A model generated the notes under the pieces. That model made no database searches. It worked only from the letters and a program-made list of their open reading frames with translations, and was not told the DNA's origin. The position numbers and the translations under genes are program-made. From Mongoliitalea lutea (GTDB lineage: Bacteria > Bacteroidota > Bacteroidia > Cytophagales > Cyclobacteriaceae): DNA of 64,000 nt. Where the stretch lies: NCBI RefSeq assembly GCF_014652135.1, contig NZ_BMYF01000015.1, positions 54,027 to 118,026 of the forward strand, given 5' to 3'. Below, piece after piece: positions 1 through 9,353 of this stretch. Every line of letters begins with the position of its first letter. The first letter of the stretch is position 1.

Positions 1-2
1 TG

Positions 3-611
3 GGTAGATTTGCCCAAGCATGGGGCTTCGGGTTGGATGTAGGTGGGATTTATTTATTGGATGATTGGAGGTTTGGGGTAATGTTGAAGGATGTTACCAG
101 TACCTTCAATGCCTGGTTTCATAATGCAGACATGGTGAGAGATATTTACTCTCAAACGAATAATGAAATCCCCGTAAACTCTATAGAGCTTACCTTACCA
201 AGAGCAATTTTTTCAGTTACTAGGGACGTGCAGATTACAGATGAAATAGGGGTTCAGGGGGTAATCGATTTAGATTTTACCTTTGACGGTCGGAGGAATA
301 CAGTATTACGGACAAGCTTGGTTTCTTTTGATCCTAGAATGGGCTTTGAGGTAAATTATAGCAATAAGTTTTTTCTCAGGGGTGGTGGAAGTAATGTGCA
401 GCGTATAAAGGATTTTGATGGCTCATTTTATACCTCTTGGAAGCCAAGTTTTGGTTTGGGCGTTTTTCTGAGTGAAAAGTTTTTTATTGATTATGCCCTT
501 TCCGATATTGGAGGGATATCACAGACACCCTATTCTCATATCGTATCAGTAAAAGTCAGTTTGAAAGAATTGGATGGGCGCTACAGGATCAATAAAGGTT
601 GGAAAGATTAA
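3..611 (+). CDS. PorV/PorQ-like outer-membrane protein (5' partial)
   Basis: The reading frame is open from base 3 and runs off the left edge, so the N-terminus is missing. The first possible start inside the window is only a TTG at 33. About 203 residues remain. They show alternating beta-strand patterns and aromatic belts typical of a beta-barrel, including a segment like the 'dWrfGvmlkd' strand of PorV/PorQ-type type IX secretion proteins. It ends 3 bases before the PorU2-like gene, so the two are very probably co-transcribed. The pairing parallels PorV, which shuttles cargo to the PorU sortase. The PorV/PorQ assignment rests on strand pattern and context, not on a diagnostic motif. Another barrel family is possible. 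Confidence 0.6.
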   Translation, partial: GRFAQAWGFGLDVGGIYLLDDWRFGVMLKDVTSTFNAWFHNADMVRDIYSQTNNEIPVNSIELTLPRAIFSVTRDVQITDEIGVQGVIDLDFTFDGRRNTVLRTSLVSFDPRMGFEVNYSNKFFLRGGGSNVQRIKDFDGSFYTSWKPSFGLGVFLSEKFFIDYALSDIGGISQTPYSHIVSVKVSLKELDGRYRINKGWKD

Positions 612-614
612 CAT

Positions 615-3600
615 ATGAACAGGAAATTTGTCATAGTATTTTTATTGGGTTGGTTGCTGTCACATATCTCGATGGCACAAAGTGACTGGATTGATTTTTC
701 AAAAACATATTTCAAAATACCAACCTCACATGATGGCATACATCGAATCAACTTTGCGGCACTAGCTTCTGCGGGTATTAATCCTTCCGTAATTAACCCT
801 AATCATATTCGAATGTATTTTCGAGGGGAAGAAATAGCAGTGCATATTGAAGGTGGTCAAGATGGTTCTTTTGATCCTAATGATTACATAGATTTTTTTG
901 GCAAAAGAAATGATGGGACTTTGGATGCAAATCTGTATAAATCGCCTAGCCATGTTGGAAATATAGCTTATAATACCCATAATGACTCAACGGCTTTTTA
1001 TTTGGTAATTACGCCTGGAATTAACGGACGTAGAATGATCCAACGTCCTCTCCCCCAATCCTCTGGGGCAAGATTAGAAAGTTACAAAGACGAATACTTT
1101 GAGGTCTTTCATGAACAATATAATCTAAGTAGATTGTACAGTCCTGGCGTTAGGGTCGCAGAATACGAAGAAGGTCAAGGATGGATGAGTGCTCCTATAA
1201 CTAAATCTGCACCCTTAAATTTAAACCTGACTAGTCTTGGGCAAATAGCAGAATCCGGGTTTGCTACCTTAGAAATTGGCCTGACCGGACGTTCTGAAAA
1301 TATCCATTTATCAGTCATCAGTGCAGGGCCTTCATTAGGAAGTTTACGTGAAGTTGGACGATTTGAATTTGATGATTATCAAGCGATTCATCGGTCAATT
1401 GACTTGAAAGTTGATGATTTTGACCGAAATGGAAATCTTAGAGTACAGATTGCTAGTCAAGGCCCCCAAACTGTTGATAACGTGTCAATTGCTTATCTTC
1501 GACTAACTTACCCTAAAAAAGTAACTCCTGGAGGCCGAATGCGGGAATATATAATTACCGATGAAGGGGAATCTATTATTGAGTTTTCTCAAGTAATTGG
1601 GAATTATTATGCTTATGATGTTTTAGATCCACTAAACCCAGAGCAAATACCTGTTCAATCAGATGGTTCCACCATTAGATTACAAGCTCAAACTCAATTT
1701 AAGTCAAGCAAGATTTTATTACAGAGTAATGCTGATATTACACCTGTTGGAACGTTGGTGCCTACGCGTTTTCGTGATTTTTTGTCAGTACCTGCAGATT
1801 TTATATTGATTACGCATCGTTCCTTGCGGAGACCAACCCAGACGTATGCAGATCCTGTTGTGGCTTATGCAGCTCATCGAGCCTCTCCAGCTGGCGGTAG
1901 TTATGATACATTGATAGTCAATATTGACGAGTTATACGATCAATTTACTTTTGGCGAAAAGACACCAAATGCTATTTTTAAGTTTTTAAAACAATATTAC
2001 CCCAAGTATAAACCTGAGCATATGCTTTTGATAGGTAGATCCGTTGGGATATTTGCAACTGCCCGTGAAGGGAATACTAACTTTTTTTATCGACAGCGCC
2101 CTTCTATTTTTAGTTTTCAAGATATGATTCCGCCAGCAGGATATCCCTATGCAGATAATAATTACGCGATGGGTTTGAATCCAGAAGATCCCTATGTCGG
2201 TGAGGTAGCTATTGGCAGATTACCCGTAAGGAACTCTCAGCAAGTGGCTGATTATTTGGATAAAGTTAAAGAAAAAGATGCTTTAGGATACGATGCTTCG
2301 TGGCTGAAAGACATAGTACATCTCAGTGGAGGTATAAGTGCGTTTGAACTACAGCGTTTTTATAATTTTTTGAATGGTTTTAAAACGATAGCAGAAGGTA
2401 AATTTTTGGGAGGCAATGTCACAACTTATAGAAAACGTTCAAATTCCACCATTGAGTTAATTGATATTACAAGTGATGTAAACAAAGGTCTTGGTCTCAT
2501 TACATTTTTTGGTCATGGGGCACCAACTGTAATAGATATTGAAATTGGGTTTGCATCGGATCCGACAGTTGGTTATAATAATCAAGGAAAATACCCAGTC
2601 TTACTTTTGAATGGCTGTGATGCTGGAAATGCATTCGGGAATGCATACACTTTCGGTGAAGATTGGATAGTAACTCCGAAAAAAGGGGCATCAAATTTTT
2701 TAGCACATGCTAGCTTGGGTATTGATGTATTTTTAAGGCGGTATTCTGAAGCTTTCTATTTTAATGCATTTGCTGATTCCACAATGATTCATAGACCTGT
2801 TGGTGTGGTTAAAAGAGAAACAGAACGAATGTTTTATCGATTGTACGGAGATTCACCTGTCAATCGATCACATGGGGAACAGTTGGTAATGCTTGGTGAC
2901 CCAGCAGTTCGAATGTTTCCAGCCAATAAGGCGGACTATTCTGTTATAGAGTCAGAGGTCTATTTGGGAGCTTATGAGGGAGATATCTTCAATGCTTTAT
3001 CAGATTCTCTGGAGCTGAAATTTGTCCTGAGAAATCTTGGTATTGTCAATACAGATTCAGTCAATTTTAAAATCAGCAGACGACTTCCGGATGGAACGGA
3101 TATTACCTATCCGTTGAAAAAAATTGCAGGAGTCTTTAGAAAAGACACCATCAGTTTTGCAGTTCCTAACACAGGTTTACCAGCTTTTGGTGAGAATACA
3201 TTCAGTATAGAAATCAATACTGATCGAGCCATTCCTGAAATGACATTCATGAATAACCTGATTACCGTCAGTCGTTTTATTCCTTTGAGTGGTACCATTC
3301 ATTTGTTGCCAAGTTCTTTTGGGATTGTCAATGAACGGGAAGTCGAATTGGTTGCGCAGATACCTGGAAAATCTATTAATCAGCGGACGATTGTGGTGCA
3401 GATTGATACATCTCCTACATTTAATAGTTCTAACCGTCGGGAGAATAGGATTACGACTACCAATATTTTGAGTTGGAAATTGGACTTGTTCCAGAATATA
3501 CAAGCGAGAGATTCCTTGACTTTCTTTTGGCGAACGCGATTCCTTCAACCGCAGGAGGGCGAAAGCAATGAATGGACAAGCAGTAGCTTCTCTTATATCC

Positions 3601-5645
3601 GAAATGGTCCGGAAGGCTGGACGCAGCGAGAAGTTGCCGAATTACAGACTAACATCTTGGATAATGTGGTCTTTGATGCCAATCAACGCAGATGGAATTA
3701 TCAGACCAATTCGTTGGATATTGGAGTGTTTACCTTTGGTAATCAGGCAGACTCACTTACCTTTAGAAATACCCAATTTTATCTAGATGGGGTTCCATAC
3801 ATTATTGATAATGTCAACAATGCCAATTCTCGTTTATGTCCAGATGGTTCACTTGGTTTGGTAGCATTTGAACAAAAGTCTTTGACCCCGTATTTGGTGA
3901 TTCCTGTTCCTGGTTTCGATATTTTGGATGGTCGTAGCTGTGGTCGGGTACCTCAGGTAATTCAAAGTATACGGAATGCCCAAATCAGTAATCCTGGACA
4001 AACCTTTTTGATTGATTATATCAATGGTTTAAGGGATGGGGATTTTGTGGTTATTTTCTCTGTAGGCAATGTCAATTATGAACAGTGGCCTGATATTGCT
4101 TTCCAAAAGTTGAGAGAGGTCGGGGCGAATGAGGCCGTATTGAGAAATCTGAAAAATGGAGATCCATACATCCTTTACGGACAAAAGGGTATGCGGCCGG
4201 GAGAGGCCGTAGAAATCGTAGCTCAACGAGGAATAGAACTGGAAACGAATGAGCAAATCATTGAGTTTGAAATCTCAGTTGAAGGTTATTTTACTTCTGG
4301 GTCAATTATAACTCCCCGAATTGGACCGGCATCTGATTGGAAACTATTCTTTAACCGGATCAATCGTAGAGATTGGTTTAATGAAGAACTTTCCCATTTT
4401 GATGTCATTGGTGTGAGGGCTTCCGGTGAAGAACAGGTGTTGCTTTCCAATGTCAATGAAAGTTTGGCTGATTTGAGTTTAATTAATCCGGCTACCTATC
4501 CATTCCTACGCTTGCGGTACGCTATGGATGATCCTAATTCCACCGCACCATCTCAGCTGACCAAGTGGCAGGTTAATTTTACTGGGGTGCCTGAGGGAGT
4601 ATTGTTATTTAAAAACAGAGATGAAAAAATCACCCTCCAAGAGGGACAAGAAGTTGTATTGAAGTTTGAGTTTTTGAATATTTCTAAATATGATTTCCTC
4701 GACTCAATTCAGGTAGATTGGAAAATAAGGAATACCACCTCAAGAACAGTCCTGAATTTTACTCGGAAATTCCCTGCTTTGAAGGCTGGTGAAAAGTTTG
4801 AATTTGATGTGCTGTTTAATTCTATTGGGAAACCGGGAGAAAATGAAATTGAGGTTTTTGCCAATCCAAGAATTCAAATGGAACAGACTTTCCGCAATAA
4901 CTTGATTGATTTGGGAGAGTATATCACAGTGATACCAGATAATACGACAGCTATTTTGGATGTAAGTTTTGATGGGGTGTATATCATGGATGGGGATATT
5001 GTATCTCCTTCCGTTATGATCACCACCTTGCTTAAAAATGAGCAAAGTTTGATTTTGAAGCGGGATACCCTTGGCCTAGAAATGTTCTTGCGTAAGCAAT
5101 GTGAGGGCTGTCAGTTTGCAAGGATAAACTTCTCCGACCCTCGGGTATTCTGGACAGAAGCTACCGAAAATTCTGGATTTAGAATAGAAATGCGCCCCGG
5201 TCCATTGGAGGATGGGATGTATACCTTACGGGTAGTGACAGAGGATTTGGGTGTAGATAGGCCTTATGAGATCAATTTTGAGGTAATCAATGAAGCTACT
5301 ATTACCAATTTCTACCCTTATCCTAACCCTTTTAGTACGAGCGTTCGCTTTGTATTTACCGTTACAGGAAATGAAGTGCCGGATCAGATTAAAATTCAAA
5401 TCATGACGGTAACAGGAAGAGTAGTCCGAGAGATTTTGCAGGATGAATTGGGACCACTACGAATTGGTAATAACCTGACTGAATATGCCTGGGATGGTCG
5501 GGATGAATTTGGGGATCAATTGGCCAATGGTGTGTATATCTACCGGGTGTTGGTTCGTAAAAATGGAGCTTTTGTAGAATTGAGAAATACTGCTGGAGAC
5601 CGGGCCTTTAGGCAAGGGTATGGTAAAATGTATTTGCTTCGATAA
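615..5645 (+). CDS. porU2: C25 gingipain-like peptidase, putative T9SS sortase PorU2
   Basis: This is a 1676-residue exported protein with a signal peptide at residues 1-22 (cleavage after SMAQ). A C25-type caspase-like core lies around residues 400-780. Its likely catalytic dyad is His634 in FFGHGAP and Cys668 in LLNGCDAG. Long beta-rich, Ig-like stretches follow. The last 100 residues form a FlgD-like/T9SS-type C-terminal domain (YPYPNPF, AWDGRDEFG, NGVYIYRV). In PorU the same fold removes the C-terminal signals of type IX cargo and anchors cargo to the surface. The length exceeds classical PorU (about 1100-1200), which fits the longer PorU2 group annotated in Cytophagales. It sits 3 bases downstream of a PorV-like gene. 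It could instead be a secreted C25 peptidase, since the C-terminal domain looks like a secretion signal. Confidence 0.75.
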   Translation: MNRKFVIVFLLGWLLSHISMAQSDWIDFSKTYFKIPTSHDGIHRINFAALASAGINPSVINPNHIRMYFRGEEIAVHIEGGQDGSFDPNDYIDFFGKRNDGTLDANLYKSPSHVGNIAYNTHNDSTAFYLVITPGINGRRMIQRPLPQSSGARLESYKDEYFEVFHEQYNLSRLYSPGVRVAEYEEGQGWMSAPITKSAPLNLNLTSLGQIAESGFATLEIGLTGRSENIHLSVISAGPSLGSLREVGRFEFDDYQAIHRSIDLKVDDFDRNGNLRVQIASQGPQTVDNVSIAYLRLTYPKKVTPGGRMREYIITDEGESIIEFSQVIGNYYAYDVLDPLNPEQIPVQSDGSTIRLQAQTQFKSSKILLQSNADITPVGTLVPTRFRDFLSVPADFILITHRSLRRPTQTYADPVVAYAAHRASPAGGSYDTLIVNIDELYDQFTFGEKTPNAIFKFLKQYYPKYKPEHMLLIGRSVGIFATAREGNTNFFYRQRPSIFSFQDMIPPAGYPYADNNYAMGLNPEDPYVGEVAIGRLPVRNSQQVADYLDKVKEKDALGYDASWLKDIVHLSGGISAFELQRFYNFLNGFKTIAEGKFLGGNVTTYRKRSNSTIELIDITSDVNKGLGLITFFGHGAPTVIDIEIGFASDPTVGYNNQGKYPVLLLNGCDAGNAFGNAYTFGEDWIVTPKKGASNFLAHASLGIDVFLRRYSEAFYFNAFADSTMIHRPVGVVKRETERMFYRLYGDSPVNRSHGEQLVMLGDPAVRMFPANKADYSVIESEVYLGAYEGDIFNALSDSLELKFVLRNLGIVNTDSVNFKISRRLPDGTDITYPLKKIAGVFRKDTISFAVPNTGLPAFGENTFSIEINTDRAIPEMTFMNNLITVSRFIPLSGTIHLLPSSFGIVNEREVELVAQIPGKSINQRTIVVQIDTSPTFNSSNRRENRITTTNILSWKLDLFQNIQARDSLTFFWRTRFLQPQEGESNEWTSSSFSYIRNGPEGWTQREVAELQTNILDNVVFDANQRRWNYQTNSLDIGVFTFGNQADSLTFRNTQFYLDGVPYIIDNVNNANSRLCPDGSLGLVAFEQKSLTPYLVIPVPGFDILDGRSCGRVPQVIQSIRNAQISNPGQTFLIDYINGLRDGDFVVIFSVGNVNYEQWPDIAFQKLREVGANEAVLRNLKNGDPYILYGQKGMRPGEAVEIVAQRGIELETNEQIIEFEISVEGYFTSGSIITPRIGPASDWKLFFNRINRRDWFNEELSHFDVIGVRASGEEQVLLSNVNESLADLSLINPATYPFLRLRYAMDDPNSTAPSQLTKWQVNFTGVPEGVLLFKNRDEKITLQEGQEVVLKFEFLNISKYDFLDSIQVDWKIRNTTSRTVLNFTRKFPALKAGEKFEFDVLFNSIGKPGENEIEVFANPRIQMEQTFRNNLIDLGEYITVIPDNTTAILDVSFDGVYIMDGDIVSPSVMITTLLKNEQSLILKRDTLGLEMFLRKQCEGCQFARINFSDPRVFWTEATENSGFRIEMRPGPLEDGMYTLRVVTEDLGVDRPYEINFEVINEATITNFYPYPNPFSTSVRFVFTVTGNEVPDQIKIQIMTVTGRVVREILQDELGPLRIGNNLTEYAWDGRDEFGDQLANGVYIYRVLVRKNGAFVELRNTAGDRAFRQGYGKMYLLR

Positions 5646-5646
5646 G

Positions 5647-6351
5647 CTAGTTTCTCGAGCGGATCACTTTCCAAATTCCCCAAGTACTGACAATCAGGAA
5701 TCCGATAAATATCCAAATCTTCAGCCTATCATCCCCTTGGTTGATGGCATCAAAAAGGTCATTGGCAATAGTACCTGTGTAAAAAGCTACTAAGGTGCGT
5801 GGCAACATACCGATGGTTCCCCAAATAAGTAATTTCTTCCAGCCAGTTTGCACAAATGCAAATAGGAGATTAGATAAAGCAAAAGGAATTACCGGACTTA
5901 TCCTTATGAAAAAAATCAATTGAGGGATGCTATGAGAACGCTCTGCAATGGCTGTTCCTACTTGAGGATAGCGTTTGATCAAGAAATCTAATCCTTCTTT
6001 GGTAACCATTCTGCCCCAAAAATAGCCTAGAAGAGATGCTGCTGCATAGGAAGCTACCAGCCAAGGAATTATTTTCCAGCCAAAAAGGAAACCAGAAAAT
6101 ACAGCAACCATAGTAGTCGGTAGCAAGGCAAGTCCCATTAGGAGTGTCAGAAAAATACAAGTAACCAAGAGGGAAAACGGATTCAACCAAGGGAATTTCG
6201 CTAAGTAGTTGCTCCCTTTCAAGACCAATGGCGTAGCTATCAAGGTTCCCAAACTTGGCATGATGCTGACCCATAGGATCGCTAGGCCCAAAAACAAATT
6301 CTCTTGGATGCCAGTTTTAAATTCCTTGATAATACTTCTCATTTTTGTCAT
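5647..6351 (-). CDS. TVP38/TMEM64 family membrane protein
   Basis: An integral membrane protein of about 234 residues with several hydrophobic helices. It has a VTT/SNARE-associated type core, with FSGFLFGWK followed by a Gly-rich ASLLGYFWGR segment, the pattern of the TVP38/TMEM64/DedA superfamily. The frame extends further upstream, but that extension overlaps the divergent trans-sulfuration gene and reads as non-protein-like sequence. I therefore take the ATG at 6351 (MTKMRS); the ATG at 6342 is equally possible. The substrate is unknown. Relatives act as lipid scramblases or transporters, but nothing here shows which. It ends 1 base after the PorU2-like stop, tail to tail. Confidence 0.8.
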   Translation of the reverse strand: MTKMRSIIKEFKTGIQENLFLGLAILWVSIMPSLGTLIATPLVLKGSNYLAKFPWLNPFSLLVTCIFLTLLMGLALLPTTMVAVFSGFLFGWKIIPWLVASYAAASLLGYFWGRMVTKEGLDFLIKRYPQVGTAIAERSHSIPQLIFFIRISPVIPFALSNLLFAFVQTGWKKLLIWGTIGMLPRTLVAFYTGTIANDLFDAINQGDDRLKIWIFIGFLIVSTWGIWKVIRSRN

Positions 6352-6420
6352 CTTTGGGCTGCCAAGGCGCAAGAAAAGAAAAAAAACAGAAGTAAACCCA
6401 TAAACTTTCACAGTTGACTT

Positions 6421-7569
6421 ATGAAATTCGGAACAAAAACCATACATGCTGGTGTAGAACCAGATCCAAGTACAGGAGCGATCATGACCCCAATCTTTCA
6501 AACGTCCACTTATGTGCAACGTTCTCCGGGAGATCATCAGGGCTATGAATACTCCAGAACACATAATCCTACCCGTACAGCTTTACAGAATAATCTCGCA
6601 GCCTTGGAAAATGGCAAATATGGCCTTTGTTTTTCCTCAGGTTTGGGAGCAATTGATGCGATTATCAAATTGCTGAACCCAGGCGATGAGGTAATCTCCA
6701 CGAATGATTTGTACGGTGGGTCTTACCGCATTTTCACCAAGGTTTTCCAGCGCTATGGAATAAAATTCCATTTTGTATCCATGGAAGACCCTGCTTCTAT
6801 TGAGGCATCCATCAATGAAAATACCAAGCTGATTTGGGCAGAGACCCCTACTAATCCTATGATGAATATTGTAGATATCAGCAAGATTGCAGCGGTAGCC
6901 AAAAAACATGGAGTCTTGTTAGCGGTGGACAATACCTTTGCTACTCCTTTTTTACAGAATCCCTTGGATTTAGGTGCCGATATCGTCATGCATTCGGTTA
7001 CCAAGTATTTAGCAGGCCATTCGGATGTGGTCATGGGTGCGATCATTGTCAATGACGATGATTTAGCAGAGCGATTGGCATTTATTCAAAATGCATGTGG
7101 CGCTACTCCAGGACCTCAGGACTGCTTTTTGGTGCTGAGAGGTATCAAGACCTTGCATATCCGGATGGAACGTCATTGTCAAAACGGAAAGACCATTGCG
7201 GCTTTTTTACGAACACATCCTATGGTAGATAAAGTGTATTGGCCAGGATTTGAAGATCATCCCAATCATCAGGTGGCTAAAACACAGATGAGGGATTTTG
7301 GAGGGATGATTTCTTTCACCATTAAAGGTAACCGCATAGAAGATGCTAATAAAGTATTAGAGAACCTTCATTATTTTGCATTAGCAGAGTCATTAGGCGG
7401 AGTAGAATCTTTATGTGGTCACCCTGCGACGATGACGCATGCTTCTATCCCTAAAGAAGAGCGGGAAAAAGTTGGCTTGGTTGATTCCTTGATTCGTCTT
7501 AGTGTGGGAATAGAGGACGCGGACGATTTGAAAGAAGATTTAAAGCAGGCACTCGCAAAGATTGGCTAA
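6421..7569 (+). CDS. Trans-sulfuration enzyme (cystathionine gamma-synthase/beta-lyase type)
   Basis: A 382-residue PLP enzyme of the Cys/Met metabolism family, at full length for the family. The PLP lysine is K195 in HSVTKYLAGHSD. Other family blocks are EYSRTHNPTR, the SSGLGAIDA phosphate-binding region, AVDNTFATP and the C-terminal ESLGG. It makes or cleaves cystathionine in methionine/cysteine interconversion. Sequence alone does not separate cystathionine gamma-synthase, beta-lyase and gamma-lyase, so no symbol is given. It is a single gene, divergent from the TVP38-type gene, and ends in a strong hairpin at 7594-7637. Confidence 0.9.
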   Translation: MKFGTKTIHAGVEPDPSTGAIMTPIFQTSTYVQRSPGDHQGYEYSRTHNPTRTALQNNLAALENGKYGLCFSSGLGAIDAIIKLLNPGDEVISTNDLYGGSYRIFTKVFQRYGIKFHFVSMEDPASIEASINENTKLIWAETPTNPMMNIVDISKIAAVAKKHGVLLAVDNTFATPFLQNPLDLGADIVMHSVTKYLAGHSDVVMGAIIVNDDDLAERLAFIQNACGATPGPQDCFLVLRGIKTLHIRMERHCQNGKTIAAFLRTHPMVDKVYWPGFEDHPNHQVAKTQMRDFGGMISFTIKGNRIEDANKVLENLHYFALAESLGGVESLCGHPATMTHASIPKEEREKVGLVDSLIRLSVGIEDADDLKEDLKQALAKIG

Positions 7570-7571
7570 GT

Positions 7572-8405
7572 TTAGCGGATAATGTTATTAAACAAAAACC
7601 TACACTCCTTCTCTACCTGAAGTGTGTAGGTTTTTTTGTTTTCCTTTAGTTTTGAAAGCAGGTCTAAATATTTTTTGGAAACATTCTCCTTATCGGAAAG
7701 ATAGCTGATCATGTGTTGCATCAGCAAATGATTTTCATACCAGTCCAGGAGGTTCTTCTGAAAAGTGGTCAAGTATACGTGGACAGCAGAAACAAATATT
7801 GGATTGAAACCAATTTCAATTCGTATATTTTCCAAGGCCGTAATAACACGCACACCTTCGTAAATATCTTTGATGCCTTTGTATTCTAGCTTGTGTTTGT
7901 TTTCCAAATTGAAAAACTCCAACTCTTCCTCAATGATTTTGGTCGTAGCAGTGTTGATGGCCAATGGCTTGATGCCATGACTATACTTGTAAGCCTCCTC
8001 GTATAGATCTTCCCAAATTTTCAAAGGAGCACCCACAATCATATCGTAGACCTCCGTGTAAAGTCTATTTTTTTCAGAAAGTAAGAATTTTTCGTAGGAA
8101 TTGAAGGTTTCACCAGTGCTTACTTTGTAAATCTCCAACTGAGCAAGAATAATCCGGATATGCTTGACCTTCTTTAGGCCTTTGAATATTCCTTTGAAAG
8201 GAGAAAAAACCTGAAACTTCAACTGATCTTCTTTGAAGTGAATCTTGGCTAAAAGGTCCACATAGATTTCCAAAAAAATGAGTTTTTGCTCCAATTCTAC
8301 AGCTTTCTTTCCTCTGAATTGCTTGCTTAGTGCATTGAACAGCGATTTTCCTTCATGAAACTGCTGATGAAAAGGCTGAAACAGCGGGGAGAGTTTACCT
8401 TGCAT
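7572..8405 (-). CDS. Conserved-looking helical protein of unknown function
   Basis: A 277-residue, Lys/Glu-rich protein with no signal peptide or membrane segment and an almost entirely helical look. Its middle (LKKVKHIRIILAQLE) faintly recalls CHAD-type helices, but I would not assign that. It starts 3 bases after the stop of the DUF2027/Smr gene and is the last gene of the four-gene minus-strand unit tamB-like, photolyase, DUF2027/Smr and this one. Its last 20 or so codons contain the terminator hairpin of the convergent trans-sulfuration gene. The C-terminal residues are thus partly dictated by the terminator. Function not recognised. Confidence 0.75.
   Translation of the reverse strand: MQGKLSPLFQPFHQQFHEGKSLFNALSKQFRGKKAVELEQKLIFLEIYVDLLAKIHFKEDQLKFQVFSPFKGIFKGLKKVKHIRIILAQLEIYKVSTGETFNSYEKFLLSEKNRLYTEVYDMIVGAPLKIWEDLYEEAYKYSHGIKPLAINTATTKIIEEELEFFNLENKHKLEYKGIKDIYEGVRVITALENIRIEIGFNPIFVSAVHVYLTTFQKNLLDWYENHLLMQHMISYLSDKENVSKKYLDLLSKLKENKKTYTLQVEKECRFLFNNIIR
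7594..7637 (+). terminator. Rho-independent terminator of the trans-sulfuration gene
   Basis: The 12-bp perfect stem pairs AAAAACCTACAC (7594-7605) with GTGTAGGTTTTT (7624-7635) and is followed by T residues. It lies 25 bases after the stop of the upstream gene. The whole hairpin is inside the last codons of the convergent gene at 7572-8405. Confidence 0.85.
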
Positions 8406-8408
8406 GGC

Positions 8409-9353
8409 TTATGAAATTCTGACTAAGGTTGCCCCATATCCAAATGGGCTTTTTTGTGTGTCCTTAAAGTACTTAATATTTGGCAATTGACTCAAATATC
8501 TGTGAATTTCTTTTCGAAGAACGCCATTTCCTATCCCATGAATAAAAGATATTTCATCCATCCCCCCTGCAATTGCATAGTTTAGATTCTTTTCAAATAC
8601 CTCGAGTTGCAGTTTTAGCATCTCGGAATTGCTCATCAGGTCATAATCTTTGGTGAGTTTTTCAATATGCAAGTCCACTTCTTTCGGAGGTCTGGGGAAA
8701 GAAGGGGCTGCTTTAGGTTGAATTGTTTGCAATTCCTGATTCAAAGATTGAATATCCAGCGGTTTTGCTTGTTCGGTAACATTGAATACATAACCGGTTT
8801 TATTTAGGACTGGAGCCACCCCTTTGCTTTTGAAAAAGGCAGATGCTTTGAATTTGTAGGTTTTGGAAACGATTGGTTCGGTTTTCTCAATCTTTTTATT
8901 GATTGTAATCAGCTGAACCATCAGATTTGGCCATTCTTCAAAGTCCCGAATATTTTTTTCAGTGATTTTATGAGACTTGGATGGTAGAAGCGTGTCTGCT
9001 ACGATTGTCTGAGAATTGCTCCCAAATACTTCGGAAACTACTACTAAATAACTCTTTGAGGAATTATTTGAAATATAAACCGCGTGTGCTTGGTCATTGA
9101 GTGGGATGTAGCTCAAAAACACCCCAGAATCCTTACTACTGACGGCTTGTTGCTTTTCAGAAATTACAGGGATCTCTGCTTCTTTTTCACCAAAAAGGAT
9201 CCTCTCAGATGCAGAAATTACCACTACCTCATTTTTGAGTGCGGGGATTCTAAACCCATCTTCAATTTCTATTTCTACTTTAGAACCCGAAATTTTGGTT
9301 ATTACCCCTTCTTCGTTTCCGTGGAGCAAGCGGACTTTATCGCCTATATTCAT
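8409..9353 (-). CDS. DUF2027 and Smr-domain protein (MutS2-like tail)
   Basis: A 314-residue protein. Residues 1-55 form a KOW/Tudor-like start (NIGDKVRLLHGNEEGVI), typical of the Bacteroidota DUF2027 family. The middle is beta-rich. The last 90 residues are a Smr domain with the DLH motif (EVDLHIEKL) and HGIGNGVLR, equivalent to the HGxGxGxLR nuclease loop of MutS2. Smr domains nick DNA or RNA; the real substrate here is unknown. There is no MutS ATPase, so the name MutS2 would mislead. Its ATG overlaps the photolyase stop by 4 bases (ATGA), which suggests translational coupling. Placement after a photolyase hints at DNA repair, but that is inference. Confidence 0.85.
   Translation of the reverse strand: MNIGDKVRLLHGNEEGVITKISGSKVEIEIEDGFRIPALKNEVVVISASERILFGEKEAEIPVISEKQQAVSSKDSGVFLSYIPLNDQAHAVYISNNSSKSYLVVVSEVFGSNSQTIVADTLLPSKSHKITEKNIRDFEEWPNLMVQLITINKKIEKTEPIVSKTYKFKASAFFKSKGVAPVLNKTGYVFNVTEQAKPLDIQSLNQELQTIQPKAAPSFPRPPKEVDLHIEKLTKDYDLMSNSEMLKLQLEVFEKNLNYAIAGGMDEISFIHGIGNGVLRKEIHRYLSQLPNIKYFKDTQKSPFGYGATLVRIS

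Noticed and set aside
5930..6274. 114-codon minus ORF inside the TVP38-type gene
   Set aside because: It is an alternate-frame shadow of the TVP38-type gene. The residue mix is random.
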